Source: Marinobacterium sp. xm-d-530
GTDB lineage: Bacteria; Pseudomonadota; Gammaproteobacteria; Pseudomonadales; Balneatricaceae
Direction of reading: 5' to 3'
DNA: 13,904 nt
Assembly (NCBI GenBank): GCA_949499045.1
Contig: CATEEE010000036.1
Location: forward strand, 1-13,904
Shown one piece after another: positions 1 to 7,125 of this stretch. Below the pieces are notes generated by a model, which did not search any database, was not told where the DNA came from, and worked only from the letters and a program-made list of their open reading frames with translations. The translations under genes were made by a program, and so were the position numbers. Within the stretch, counting starts at the first letter, position 1. The number at the start of each line of letters is the position of its first letter.

Positions 1-197
1 ACCGATGCGATCTTACGCTCACGGAAGTAAGCCGCTGTCTCATCGGGTGATGGCATCATGTTGTGGCCAGCTGGGTTCTTGAAGTACTTCGCAAAGGCTT
101 CTTGGAACTCAAAGTAGCCATCGTCACGATCACAAGAGCACGGCTCTTCAGCGTGAGTGTGGAAGTCGATGGCGACGATTTCGTCTAGATTAATCAT
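1..197 (-). CDS. Amidohydrolase-family hydrolase, CouO-like (partial, N-terminus only)
   Basis: The reading frame starts at the ATG at 197 (minus strand) and runs off the left edge after 65 codons, so only the N-terminus is visible. Residues 11-15 read D-F-H-T-H, the HxH metal-binding signature at the end of the first beta strand of the amidohydrolase superfamily. An AAGGGGATAG purine-rich stretch precedes the ATG and overlaps the stop of the upstream CoA-synthetase gene, with an 11-base gap, so the two are probably co-transcribed. In R. jostii RHA1 the amidohydrolase CouO cleaves the beta-keto-hydroxyphenylpropionyl intermediate to hydroxybenzoate (established there). Transfer of that role here is inference from the neighbouring CouL/M/N-type genes. 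The family call is fairly safe from the HxH motif. The specific function cannot be tested from 65 residues. Confidence 0.7.
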   Translation of the reverse strand, partial: MINLDEIVAIDFHTHAEEPCSCDRDDGYFEFQEAFAKYFKNPAGHNMMPSPDETAAYFRERKIAS

Positions 198-208
198 GAT
201 CTATCCCC

Positions 209-2059
209 TTAAAGTGAGATTACGTGGTCTTCAGGAGACTCAACGTATAGTGATTCCATTATATCAGCACGGCGAGCCATGACAGCACGCTGGTTGATTG
301 AACCTTTGTCAGTAATCTCGTTACCGTCGATCGATGGCAATTCAGACAGAATGGTGATGCGTTTGACGCGTGTTGAACTGCCGGTGCTCGTTCCAGCCAT
401 CTGCTCAAGACGTTCTGCCATTACCTCTTTGACGTGTGGCTGGGTAGCCAGTGTCTCGTTATCCATCTCTTTGCCATCGGGAACCAGTGCCTGAAGATGA
501 GCCCAATCCGGGAAGATCATCGCTGCGATGTAACCACGGTCACGCCCACAAATGACCGCATCTTGCACGTAAGGTGCAAAGTGGTGAATCAATGATGCAC
601 GCAGTGTACCCACGCTGACCCAAGTGCCGGTGTCGAGTTTGAAGTCTTCAGAGACACGACCATCAAAAAGAAGGCCACGGTTCGGTTCGTTCTCGTCGAT
701 CCACTTAACCGCATCACCTAGACAGTAATAACCCTCTTCATCAAACGCTTTCTTAGTCTGCTCTTCGTTACGCCAGTATCCCGGTGTAATAGTGACAGCG
801 TGCACTCGAATCTCGGTTTTATCGCCATTGGGGAGGAGCTTAAGTTTGATACCAGGCGCTGGGCTGCCGACCACACCTGATGCTGACTCTTCAACCGATG
901 CGAAGAGGACAGATGGTGCTGTTTCAGTCGCGCCAAGGCCAGTCACCATGGGTACTTTTTTGCCAGTGTGTTCTACAGAAAGCTCATCAAGCTGATCCCA
1001 AACGTGCTGTGCTAAGCCTGCACCAGCGAAGAAGAACATCTTCAGGTTTTTGAACAGCGATTTAGCAATCTCCGGGTGTGCCTTAAGTTCTTTCGCCATC
1101 AACTCGTAGCCTTTCGGTACGTTGAAGTAGATGGTGGGTGAAATCTCTTTAAGGTTCTCCATGGTGTGGTGAATCATCTTCGGGACGGGTTTGCCTTCAT
1201 CAATGTAGAAGGTGCCGCCGTTATAGACCGCCATACCGATGTTCTGGTTTCCACCAAAGGTGTGGTTCCATGGAAGCCAATCAAGAATGACTGGCTTCTC
1301 GTCTTTAAGGAAAGCGTAGACAGAACGCACCATCTCTTGGTTGGCACAGATCATCTGCTGGGTGTTGATGACCGCTTTCGGCATGCCGGTTGAACCCGAA
1401 GTCCATAGGAACTTAGCGATGGCATCACCCGCTAGTGCGTCATGCACTGCGTCTGCTTCAGCTGATACCCTGTAACTAATCGCGTCGGCTAGGTTGCTAA
1501 CGGCGTAGCTTAAACCGTCCGTTGCATGGTCTGCTGAGCAGGTTAGTACTGGTGCTTTACCGGTGTTAACCGCGTCAATGGCATCACGGTATGGGCCCAG
1601 GTTGTCAGTGAAGATCAAACCTGGAGTCAGTGTGTCAAAGACGTGGCGAAGTTTGCCGTAGTCGCTTGAGATCAGCGAGTAGGCTGTTGAGATGGGCGAG
1701 AAAGGCACGCCAATGTACATAGAGGCTAGGGCAACCAGTAGGTGCTCTGTTGAATTACCTGACAGGATCACAACGGGACGATCGTTGCTTAGGTTCTGAG
1801 TCATCATCCAGCTCGCGATAGAGCGAACGCGCTCAAGAGTCTGCGCAAAGGTAAGGGATTCCCATTCACCGCTCTCGCCGCGCTGGCTGATCAATACAGT
1901 GTCTGGTGTCTCGTTAGCCCAGTGCACCAGTTTATCGGTCAATTTGACGGGGTAGTCACCCAGAGGCTCTGCACTGGTGACGTATTGTACGCCGTCCGCA
2001 GCGTTCTCAATGGTTACGCCGAAGTCGTTGATGTTTACTGAGTGAAATTCTGCAGTCAT
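209..2059 (-). CDS. fcs: Feruloyl/p-coumaroyl-CoA synthetase
   Basis: ATP-dependent acyl-CoA synthetase of 616 residues in the ANL superfamily, resembling bacterial feruloyl-CoA synthases throughout. It is predicted to activate ferulate, p-coumarate or caffeate to the CoA thioester in the cytoplasm. Visible core motifs are the P-loop-like LWTSGSTGMPKAV (218-230), GLGATET (374-380), CLGDAV with the ribose-binding Asp (D449), and the hinge region LFDGRVSEDFKL (464-475). The lysine in TDKGS (K585) lies where the adenylation lysine is expected. The TPGLIF and ITDKGxINQRAV stretches are typical of the feruloyl-CoA synthase subgroup rather than of fatty-acid ligases. The start is supported by AGGAGA about 6 bases upstream of the ATG. 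The gene is fourth in a five-gene minus-strand operon and functionally equals CouL of RHA1. Exact substrate preference cannot be read from the sequence. Confidence 0.88.
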   Translation of the reverse strand: MTAEFHSVNINDFGVTIENAADGVQYVTSAEPLGDYPVKLTDKLVHWANETPDTVLISQRGESGEWESLTFAQTLERVRSIASWMMTQNLSNDRPVVILSGNSTEHLLVALASMYIGVPFSPISTAYSLISSDYGKLRHVFDTLTPGLIFTDNLGPYRDAIDAVNTGKAPVLTCSADHATDGLSYAVSNLADAISYRVSAEADAVHDALAGDAIAKFLWTSGSTGMPKAVINTQQMICANQEMVRSVYAFLKDEKPVILDWLPWNHTFGGNQNIGMAVYNGGTFYIDEGKPVPKMIHHTMENLKEISPTIYFNVPKGYELMAKELKAHPEIAKSLFKNLKMFFFAGAGLAQHVWDQLDELSVEHTGKKVPMVTGLGATETAPSVLFASVEESASGVVGSPAPGIKLKLLPNGDKTEIRVHAVTITPGYWRNEEQTKKAFDEEGYYCLGDAVKWIDENEPNRGLLFDGRVSEDFKLDTGTWVSVGTLRASLIHHFAPYVQDAVICGRDRGYIAAMIFPDWAHLQALVPDGKEMDNETLATQPHVKEVMAERLEQMAGTSTGSSTRVKRITILSELPSIDGNEITDKGSINQRAVMARRADIMESLYVESPEDHVISL

Positions 2060-2091
2060 TTTTATCTCCTGATGCTTAATGCATCTAAGCG

Positions 2092-3864
2092 TTAGGCATC
2101 AAATTTGTAATCAGCAATTCCGTCAGCCGCGGAATTGAAGTTAGCCACTTTTGCATACACCTGAGGTAGCTGGTGTGCGTTGTAGAACTTGGCTAGTGCA
2201 ATCATGTTGCCAAAGAACTCTGGATCGTTGCTCTGTTGAACTGTCGCTTTCAGTGCAATATCACCAAGTTGCCATGCCGTTAGCAGGAAGCCTAGTGCAT
2301 CCAGTATCGGTACCGCACCGGCATTCAGTTGCAGTAGATCAGCCTCTTCAGCAAGCAGGGCAGGGATCGAATCACGAACCGCTGCGGCCGCTGCAGACAG
2401 ATCCTGACCCAGTTTTTCAAGCTCTGCATTGGCACCCAGCTCAGCTGCAACCGCATCGATCTCTTCAAGTAGCTGAGTCAGTGCTGCGCCCTTGTCCATT
2501 CGAATCTTGCGGAACAGCAAGTCGCTGCCTTGAACGCCCGTCGTCCCTTCGTAAATGGTTGTGATGCGAGCATCACGCATGTACTGTGCGACGCCCGTCT
2601 CTTCGACAAAGCCCATGCCACCAAATACCTGAATGCCCGTTCCAGTCATAGTGTTAGCCTGTTCAGTGGCGAACGCTTTAAAGATAGGAGTGAGTAGGGC
2701 AATACGAGACTCAGCGGCGGCTTTTTCAGCTTCGTCAGTCGAGTGCTCTGACTTATCGAATAGGGCTGCGATGAGGTAGCCTAAAGCACGCTGGCCTGTT
2801 GCAAATGACTTCATCGTCATCAACATGCGGGCAACATCGGGGTGTTGTGCAATAGGGACACGGCGCTCGCCTGTTGCGTAGTGACGACCCTGTGGTCGCT
2901 CAAGTGCGTATTCAGTCGCTTGCTGATAAGCGATCTGGCTCAGGGCAACGCCTTGAACACCAACCGATAGTCGTGCTTCGTTCATCAGAATGAACATCGC
3001 CATCAAGCCTTTGTTTTCTGGGCCGACCAGTTCACCGAAACAGTTGTCGTTGTCACCGTAGCTCATTGAGCAGGTTGGACTACCATGCAGGCCAGTTTTG
3101 TGCTCGATGCCCGTACAGACAACGTCGTTAAATTCGCCGAGTGAGCCATCATCGTTGATGCGGTGTGTGGGTACCGCGAATAGCGAGATCCCACGGCTAC
3201 CCTCTGGTGCGTCCGGTGTGCGAGCAAGAACAAAGTGGACCTTGTTCTCAGTCATGTCGTGCTCACCGTAGGTGATGTAGATCTTCTGACCTTTAATCAG
3301 GTATTGGCTGTTATCCTGTGGAATGGCTTTAGTTTTTAGCTCACCCAAGTCGGTACCTGCGCCCGGTTCAGTCAGTGCCATTGCAGCTGTCCATTCGCCG
3401 GTGATGAACTTTTCGATATAGCGATCTTTCTGCTCTTGCGTACCGAACTTCATCAGGATTTCACTACAGCCTTGAATGACTGCGTGGAACATCACAAAGG
3501 ATAGGTTGGCACTGTGCCACATTTCGTTAACAGGTTGTGCGATGAATTTAGGTAGCTCTTGACCACCAAAATCCATTGGAAGGGCTAACCCCATCCAGCC
3601 ATCTTGTGCGAACTGATCGAAAGCCTGTTTCCAACCGGTTGGTGTGAACACTTTACCGTCTTCAAAACGACAGCCTTCGTTATCACCAACCGCGTTCATT
3701 GGTGATAGTGATTTGCCGGCCAATTCACTGGCTGCTTCTAGAATCGCTGCCACGGTATCGGCATCAAAATCGGCAAGCGCTTCATTGGTGTTCAGACCGG
3801 TTTTCTCAACGGCGTTCTGAACAAGGAATTGCATCTCTTTTAGCGGAGCTTGATAGTCACTCAT
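2092..3864 (-). CDS. Acyl-CoA dehydrogenase, possibly for dihydro-hydroxycinnamoyl-CoA
   Basis: FAD-dependent acyl-CoA dehydrogenase of 590 residues, about 200 longer than the classic 380-400-residue enzymes. The core spans roughly 1-455, with the substrate/FAD motif ALTEPGAGTDLG (163-174), the FAD-binding segment QVFGGMGFVEE (412-422) and the catalytic-base motif YEGT, in which E439 matches the catalytic glutamate of medium-chain enzymes. An extra helical C-terminal domain follows (about 460-590), as in FadE/DmdC-like members. Hydroxycinnamoyl-CoA is already unsaturated, so the main pathway does not need this step. By analogy with HcaD in the Acinetobacter hca cluster, I infer oxidation of 3-(4-hydroxyphenyl)propionyl-CoA or dihydroferuloyl-CoA to the cinnamoyl thioester. 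It lies third in the operon with short gaps on both sides (24 and 32 bases). A GAGGGA Shine-Dalgarno precedes the ATG. The family call is strong and the substrate is an inference. Confidence 0.85.
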   Translation of the reverse strand: MSDYQAPLKEMQFLVQNAVEKTGLNTNEALADFDADTVAAILEAASELAGKSLSPMNAVGDNEGCRFEDGKVFTPTGWKQAFDQFAQDGWMGLALPMDFGGQELPKFIAQPVNEMWHSANLSFVMFHAVIQGCSEILMKFGTQEQKDRYIEKFITGEWTAAMALTEPGAGTDLGELKTKAIPQDNSQYLIKGQKIYITYGEHDMTENKVHFVLARTPDAPEGSRGISLFAVPTHRINDDGSLGEFNDVVCTGIEHKTGLHGSPTCSMSYGDNDNCFGELVGPENKGLMAMFILMNEARLSVGVQGVALSQIAYQQATEYALERPQGRHYATGERRVPIAQHPDVARMLMTMKSFATGQRALGYLIAALFDKSEHSTDEAEKAAAESRIALLTPIFKAFATEQANTMTGTGIQVFGGMGFVEETGVAQYMRDARITTIYEGTTGVQGSDLLFRKIRMDKGAALTQLLEEIDAVAAELGANAELEKLGQDLSAAAAAVRDSIPALLAEEADLLQLNAGAVPILDALGFLLTAWQLGDIALKATVQQSNDPEFFGNMIALAKFYNAHQLPQVYAKVANFNSAADGIADYKFDA

Positions 3865-3888
3865 CGTTAACTTCCCTCGGCTTAATGA

Positions 3889-4656
3889 TTATTTAGCGGC
3901 CATTCGGATCGCGCCATCGAGGCGGATCACTTCACCGTTCAACATCTGATTTTCGATGATCTGCTGTGCCAGCATGGCAAACTCATCTGGGTTACCTAAA
4001 CGAGATGGGAAAGGTACTGATGCACCCAGTGCTGCCTGAACCTCATCTGGCAATTCATCCATCAATGGCGTGCGGAATAGGCCAGGGGCAACGGTCATGA
4101 TGCGGATGCCCAGCTTGGCCAACTCGCGTGCTAAAGGCAGTGTCATTGCAGCAACGCCTGCCTTAGACGCTGAGTAAGCAGCCTGACCAATCTGGCCATC
4201 AAAGGCTGCAACCGATGCGGTATTAACGATAACGCCGCGCTCACCTGATTCGCCTGGTTCGTTTGTCTGCATCACATTAGCAGTGAGGCGTGCAATATTG
4301 AACGTACCGATGAGGTTGATGTTAACGATGCGTTGGAAGCTAGCAAGATCGTGTGGTCCATCACGACCTACTAGTCGCTTAGCACCGCCAACACCGGCAC
4401 AGTGTACAACGCCTGACAGTGCACCAAAATTTGCGGTTGCCGCTTCGATACAGGCGTTCACTGACTCTTCATCAGAGACGTCGGTTTTACAAAACATTGC
4501 CGAGTCGCCTAGATCAGCTGCAACTCGATTGCCACCCGCTTCGTTGATATCGGCGATACATACATTGCCACCCATCGCGCTTAAGCGGCGCGCAACGGCT
4601 TCACCAAGACCAGAACCTGCTCCAGTGACCAGAAATAGCTTATCTGCAATCTGCAT
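3889..4656 (-). CDS. SDR-family 3-hydroxyacyl-CoA dehydrogenase, CouN-like
   Basis: Classical short-chain dehydrogenase/reductase of 255 residues, the normal length. The NAD-binding motif TGAGSGLG is at 11-18, the D59-V60 pair contacts the adenine, and CAG (86-88) replaces the usual NAG. The catalytic set is N114, S148, Y161 and K165 (YSASK). An acidic residue closes beta-2 (AD at 35-36), favouring NAD over NADP. The overall sequence resembles type II 3-hydroxyacyl-CoA dehydrogenases (HSD17B10-like). In this operon it would oxidise 3-hydroxy-3-(4-hydroxyphenyl)propionyl-CoA, made by the crotonase next door, to the beta-keto thioester. The start is supported by AGGAG six bases upstream of the ATG, and the gene follows the crotonase after 16 bases. 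Family membership is seen in the sequence. The aromatic substrate is inferred from context. Confidence 0.85.
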   Translation of the reverse strand: MQIADKLFLVTGAGSGLGEAVARRLSAMGGNVCIADINEAGGNRVAADLGDSAMFCKTDVSDEESVNACIEAATANFGALSGVVHCAGVGGAKRLVGRDGPHDLASFQRIVNINLIGTFNIARLTANVMQTNEPGESGERGVIVNTASVAAFDGQIGQAAYSASKAGVAAMTLPLARELAKLGIRIMTVAPGLFRTPLMDELPDEVQAALGASVPFPSRLGNPDEFAMLAQQIIENQMLNGEVIRLDGAIRMAAK

Positions 4657-4672
4657 AGTGAACTCCTACCGT

Positions 4673-5443
4673 TTACTGCTGTGGCTGTTTTTTACGGTTT
4701 AGGAATTTCTCTAGACGAGCGACCACGTCAGGGTGAGTCTGTGTGATACCACATAGAAGAGACTCAGTGTACATGCCATCGTCGTGAGACATGCTGTCGA
4801 TATGGCGAAGACCAGTCGTCATTGCCCAGTTTGAGTAAGGTGAGTTAGTGGCAATGTGCGCTGCAAGCTCTTTTGCCTTCTCAAGTGACTGGCCGTTTTC
4901 TACAACGTAGTGAGAAAGGCCTAGACGGTAACCCTCTTCAGAATCGACATCACGACCCGTTAGCATCATCTCGGTCATACGACCTGCACCGATAACACGA
5001 GCGACGTTTCGCGATGCACCACCCCCCACGAAGATGCCGTGGCGGCCTTCTGGTAGACGGTAGTAGGTGCCTTTTTCAGAGACGCGAACGTGTGCACAGG
5101 TTGCTAGCTCAAGACCGCCACCGATGACAGCGCCCTGCATAGCGGCAATAACGGGAAGGCCTGAGTTTTGAATGTGACCGAAGGTGCGGTGCCACATGTT
5201 TGAGTGCTTAACCACATCAAGACCCTGGCGTGCTTTGTGCTCTGCAAGGTCTAGACCCGAACAGAACTCTGGGCCAGCGCCTGAGAAAATCACAACACGT
5301 ACATCTTCAGGCATAGTGATGAATACCTGTTCGATCTCTAGACACAGTTCGTCATTGATTGCGTTTTTCTTCTCTGGACGGTTTAGGTGTAGGTGACCGA
5401 TGCCGTCTTCAACAGTGAACTGGATGTAAGTGTAGTCGCTCAT
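4673..5443 (-). CDS. Crotonase-family enoyl-CoA hydratase, CouM-like
   Basis: Crotonase-fold protein of 256 residues, first gene of the minus-strand operon. The oxyanion-hole segments are CSGLDLAEHK (61-70) and AVIGGGLELA (105-114). Both hydratase glutamates are present, E112 (GGGLELA) and E132 (LPEGRHG), with the same 20-residue spacing as the two acids of mitochondrial enoyl-CoA hydratase. Feruloyl-CoA hydratase/lyases, which release vanillin or 4-hydroxybenzaldehyde, have a serine at the first position, so the residues favour simple hydration over retro-aldol cleavage. Predicted role: add water to feruloyl- or p-coumaroyl-CoA, leaving the 3-hydroxy thioester for the SDR enzyme. The start is supported by AGAGG about 8 bases upstream. 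Expression is expected from the operator-bearing promoter at 5501-5529. The family is certain; the specific step is inferred. Confidence 0.85.
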   Translation of the reverse strand: MSDYTYIQFTVEDGIGHLHLNRPEKKNAINDELCLEIEQVFITMPEDVRVVIFSGAGPEFCSGLDLAEHKARQGLDVVKHSNMWHRTFGHIQNSGLPVIAAMQGAVIGGGLELATCAHVRVSEKGTYYRLPEGRHGIFVGGGASRNVARVIGAGRMTEMMLTGRDVDSEEGYRLGLSHYVVENGQSLEKAKELAAHIATNSPYSNWAMTTGLRHIDSMSHDDGMYTESLLCGITQTHPDVVARLEKFLNRKKQPQQ

Positions 5444-5494
5444 AATAAACCTCTTTGTGTTTGGGTGCAGTCATGCACAGTATTCATTCATTAT

Positions 5495-5513
5495 TTGTTT
5501 ATCATATAAACAA
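5495..5513. promoter_or_regulatory. Perfect inverted-repeat operator, probable binding site of the MarR regulator
   Basis: TTGTTTAT-CAT-ATAAACAA is an exact 8-base inverted repeat around a 3-base centre, and two further flanking positions also pair (5492-5493 with 5515-5516). Its size and symmetry suit a MarR-family dimer. It covers the -10 element of the minus-strand operon promoter, so occupancy should block RNA polymerase. Assignment to the divergent MarR gene is inference from adjacency. RHA1 and Rhodopseudomonas CouR proteins use the same arrangement and are released by hydroxycinnamoyl-CoA. Confidence 0.75.
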
Positions 5514-5529
5514 TTAAGGAGTTCAGCAA
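5501..5529 (-). promoter_or_regulatory. Sigma-70 promoter of the hydroxycinnamate operon
   Basis: Read on the minus strand, a TTGCTG -35 box (5524-5529) and a TATGAT -10 box (5501-5506) are separated by exactly 17 bases. The expected transcript start is near 5494, giving a leader of about 50 bases before the crotonase ATG at 5443. The -10 box is embedded in the inverted repeat at 5495-5513. Confidence 0.72.
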
Positions 5530-5549
5530 TATGCTTTGGTCTAAAACTG

Positions 5550-5565
5550 TTGTGTAACTAAACAA
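5550..5565. repeat. Imperfect dyad resembling the main operator
   Basis: TTGTGTA-AC-TAAACAA repeats the arms of the operator at 5495-5513 (TTGTTTA / TAAACAA) with one mismatch, but with a 2-base instead of a 5-base centre between these 7-base arms. It lies about 54 bases (centre to centre) toward the MarR gene. It may be a secondary or autoregulatory site. The altered arm spacing makes binding by the same dimer in the same register doubtful. Confidence 0.35.
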
Positions 5566-5567
5566 TT

Positions 5568-5596
5568 TTAATTTCAGTACAAAGTGTGTTTACAAT
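5568..5596 (+). promoter_or_regulatory. Candidate promoter of the MarR-AraC transcript
   Basis: TACAAT (5591-5596) is one base from the -10 consensus and lies 17 bases after a weak -35 match, TTAATT (5568-5573). An alternative reading uses TTTACA (5589-5594) as the -35 with a poor -10 near 5614. Either would sit close to the dyad at 5550-5565. The evidence is weak and only the AT-rich, promoter-like character is clear. Confidence 0.3.
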
Positions 5597-5649
5597 AACC
5601 CCATATGATTAAGTGATATTTGCAGCTTTATTAGAGGTAAGTTTAGAGA

Positions 5650-6117
5650 ATGTCGGGTCGTTCAAAGCGCAAAAATGAGATAGAAGTGGATCTTGGTCTT
5701 CTGGGTAGTTCCCTGGGTTACCACCTGCGTCGTGCTCAGCTTGCTGCCTTTAATGGTTTTTCCAAAGGGTGTGCTGAGTTAGGCATTAGCCCGGGTCTTT
5801 TTGCTGTGCTGGAGATTGTTTACCGCAACCCGGGTCTGACGCAGACCGCCGTCGCTAATACATTGGGTACCGATCGTTCGGCTATGGTCGCTGCGATTGA
5901 TAAACTGGAAAAAATGAATCTGCTAGAGCGTTGTGCGGCCGAGAATGACCGACGTTCTTATGCCCTAAAAATGACTGAGCATGGTAATGAGTGGTACCAA
6001 GCGGCTGAGCAGAAGGTAAAGGCAAACGAAGAGGCCTTCTATGAACCTTTGCAGGCGTCAGAACGCGAACTACTGGTCGATATGCTGACTCGTCTATCGA
6101 GCCGAGCTGAGGCTTAA
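5650..6117 (+). CDS. MarR-family repressor of hydroxycinnamate genes, CouR/HcaR-like
   Basis: Winged-helix MarR regulator of 155 residues, a usual family length. An N-terminal dimerisation helix (about 13-40) precedes the helix-turn-helix at roughly 64-90 (TQTAVANTLGTDRSAMVAAI). The wing has the characteristic DRR motif (END-RRSYAL, 98-106). It is transcribed divergently from the hydroxycinnamate operon across a 206-base gap that contains a perfect inverted repeat over the operon's -10 box. CouR (RHA1, Rhodopseudomonas) and HcaR (Acinetobacter) are MarR repressors that sense hydroxycinnamoyl-CoA in the same kind of arrangement, and I infer the same here. The start has AGAGG 12 bases upstream, a slightly long spacing. 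The AraC gene follows after 7 bases, so both probably share one transcript. Confidence 0.85.
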   Translation: MSGRSKRKNEIEVDLGLLGSSLGYHLRRAQLAAFNGFSKGCAELGISPGLFAVLEIVYRNPGLTQTAVANTLGTDRSAMVAAIDKLEKMNLLERCAAENDRRSYALKMTEHGNEWYQAAEQKVKANEEAFYEPLQASERELLVDMLTRLSSRAEA

Positions 6118-6124
6118 TTCCAAC

Positions 6125-7024
6125 ATGGCTGTCTCGACCAGCATTAACCCCATCCCACAGTTTGGACTCTATGGTGAATCCAATATTGATGACCCGGTGT
6201 TTGTGCATGTTGAGAACATCGCAAGCCGCAGCCGTGACAATGGTTGGTCGATTCAGCCGCACCGTCACGGGCGAATGTTCCAAATCATTTTTGTCTTTGA
6301 TGGCGCGGCTGAAGTGACCATCGATGATCAAAAACAGTCTCTTACAGGTCCCTTTGCTATCTCACTGCCTGCCGGTGTTGTGCATGGATTTAGATTCTCA
6401 CCTGAAACCGAAGGTGTCGTGCTGACACTGGCAGAGCCCCTTTTAACCAACGAATCCTATGAGCGCTGTGAACCCTATTTTGGCTCTCTATTTGCCGGCG
6501 CATCGGTGATCTCTTTGGTGGGTCAGGAACGCATCGTTAATGAGATTCAGGGTTACTTGGGCATGATCGAGCGGGAGCTTGCCTCTGTTGAGATGGGGCA
6601 TTCATTGGTCTCTGAGTGGTTGGCCCGAGCGACGCTGATGCAACTGCGTCGACTACTGGTTGCTGATACCGAGAGCACACCCTCACTTCAAGCGGCCAAA
6701 CCGGTGATTCGTTACCGTAAATTGATCGAACAACATCTGTTTGAACACCTTTCAGTCGAACAGTACGCTTCATTTATCGGTATTTCAGCCGATCATCTCA
6801 ACCGCCTCTGTAAACAGGAGGTGGGTAAAACCGCGAAAGCGATGGTTCAAGAGCGTCTCCTTTTGGAAGCCAAGCGTCGTCTGGTGTTCACACGTGGTAG
6901 TGTCGAAGAGTTAGCCTTTGATTTGGGCTTTAAAGACCCGGCCTACTTCTCGCGTTTCTTCAAGAAGTTAACGGATCAAACTCCTGCGGCTTACCGTAGT
7001 GCTCATAATTACGATTCAAACTGA
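6125..7024 (+). CDS. AraC-family activator, PobR/PobC-like
   Basis: AraC/XylS-type regulator of 299 residues. The N-terminal cupin-like effector domain (about 25-105) contains an H-x-H pair (H46, H48) in PHRHGRMFQI and the turn FVFDGAAEVTI. The C-terminal DNA-binding domain has a first helix-turn-helix near 209-231 and a second near 258-280, ending in the family signature DLGFKDPAYFSRFFKK...TPAAYR. Length and layout match the AraC-type regulators (PobR/PobC) found next to pobA in pseudomonads and relatives, which activate pobA in response to 4-hydroxybenzoate. Its start lies 7 bases behind the MarR stop, and pobA begins 101 bases downstream on the same strand. No strong ribosome-binding site precedes it; GAGG lies within the end of the MarR gene, and coupling to MarR translation is likely. 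The effector identity is inference. Confidence 0.82.
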   Translation: MAVSTSINPIPQFGLYGESNIDDPVFVHVENIASRSRDNGWSIQPHRHGRMFQIIFVFDGAAEVTIDDQKQSLTGPFAISLPAGVVHGFRFSPETEGVVLTLAEPLLTNESYERCEPYFGSLFAGASVISLVGQERIVNEIQGYLGMIERELASVEMGHSLVSEWLARATLMQLRRLLVADTESTPSLQAAKPVIRYRKLIEQHLFEHLSVEQYASFIGISADHLNRLCKQEVGKTAKAMVQERLLLEAKRRLVFTRGSVEELAFDLGFKDPAYFSRFFKKLTDQTPAAYRSAHNYDSN

Positions 7025-7063
7025 GATCGGAAAAGTACTATTAATGATCGTTATTGGTCCTGT

Positions 7064-7092
7064 TTGGTGTAGGGTCAGAGGTTCATTATGTT
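7064..7092 (+). promoter_or_regulatory. Candidate promoter of pobA
   Basis: TTGGTG (7064-7069) and TATGTT (7087-7092) are spaced by 17 bases in the gap between the AraC-family gene and pobA. Both boxes deviate from consensus, as expected for an activator-dependent promoter. No convincing AraC-type direct repeat was identified upstream, so this stays tentative. Confidence 0.35.
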
Positions 7093-7125
7093 CTTAAGAT
7101 TTTGAACAATCATGAGAGCAGAATA

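Noticed and set aside
2151..2564. 137-codon plus-strand frame inside the acyl-CoA dehydrogenase gene
   Set aside because: It is antisense to the conserved C-terminal part of a clear enzyme, with no family features and no ribosome-binding site. The same reasoning applies to the 139-codon frame at 4283-4702.
4673..5443. Crotonase as feruloyl-CoA hydratase/lyase (vanillin synthase)
   Set aside because: The first active-site position is Glu (E112) as in hydratases rather than Ser, and the operon supplies SDR and amidohydrolase genes that the lyase route does not need.
5882..6331. 149-codon antisense reading frame across the MarR/AraC junction
   Set aside because: It lies opposite two well-supported genes, shows no recognisable domain and has low-complexity His/Arg/Pro-rich content typical of a shadow frame.
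7054..7125. Longer 428-residue version of PobA starting at a TTG
   Set aside because: The extra 24 residues do not resemble any PobA N-terminus and run through the candidate promoter. The ATG at 7126 has a proper ribosome-binding site and gives the expected start just before the FAD motif.
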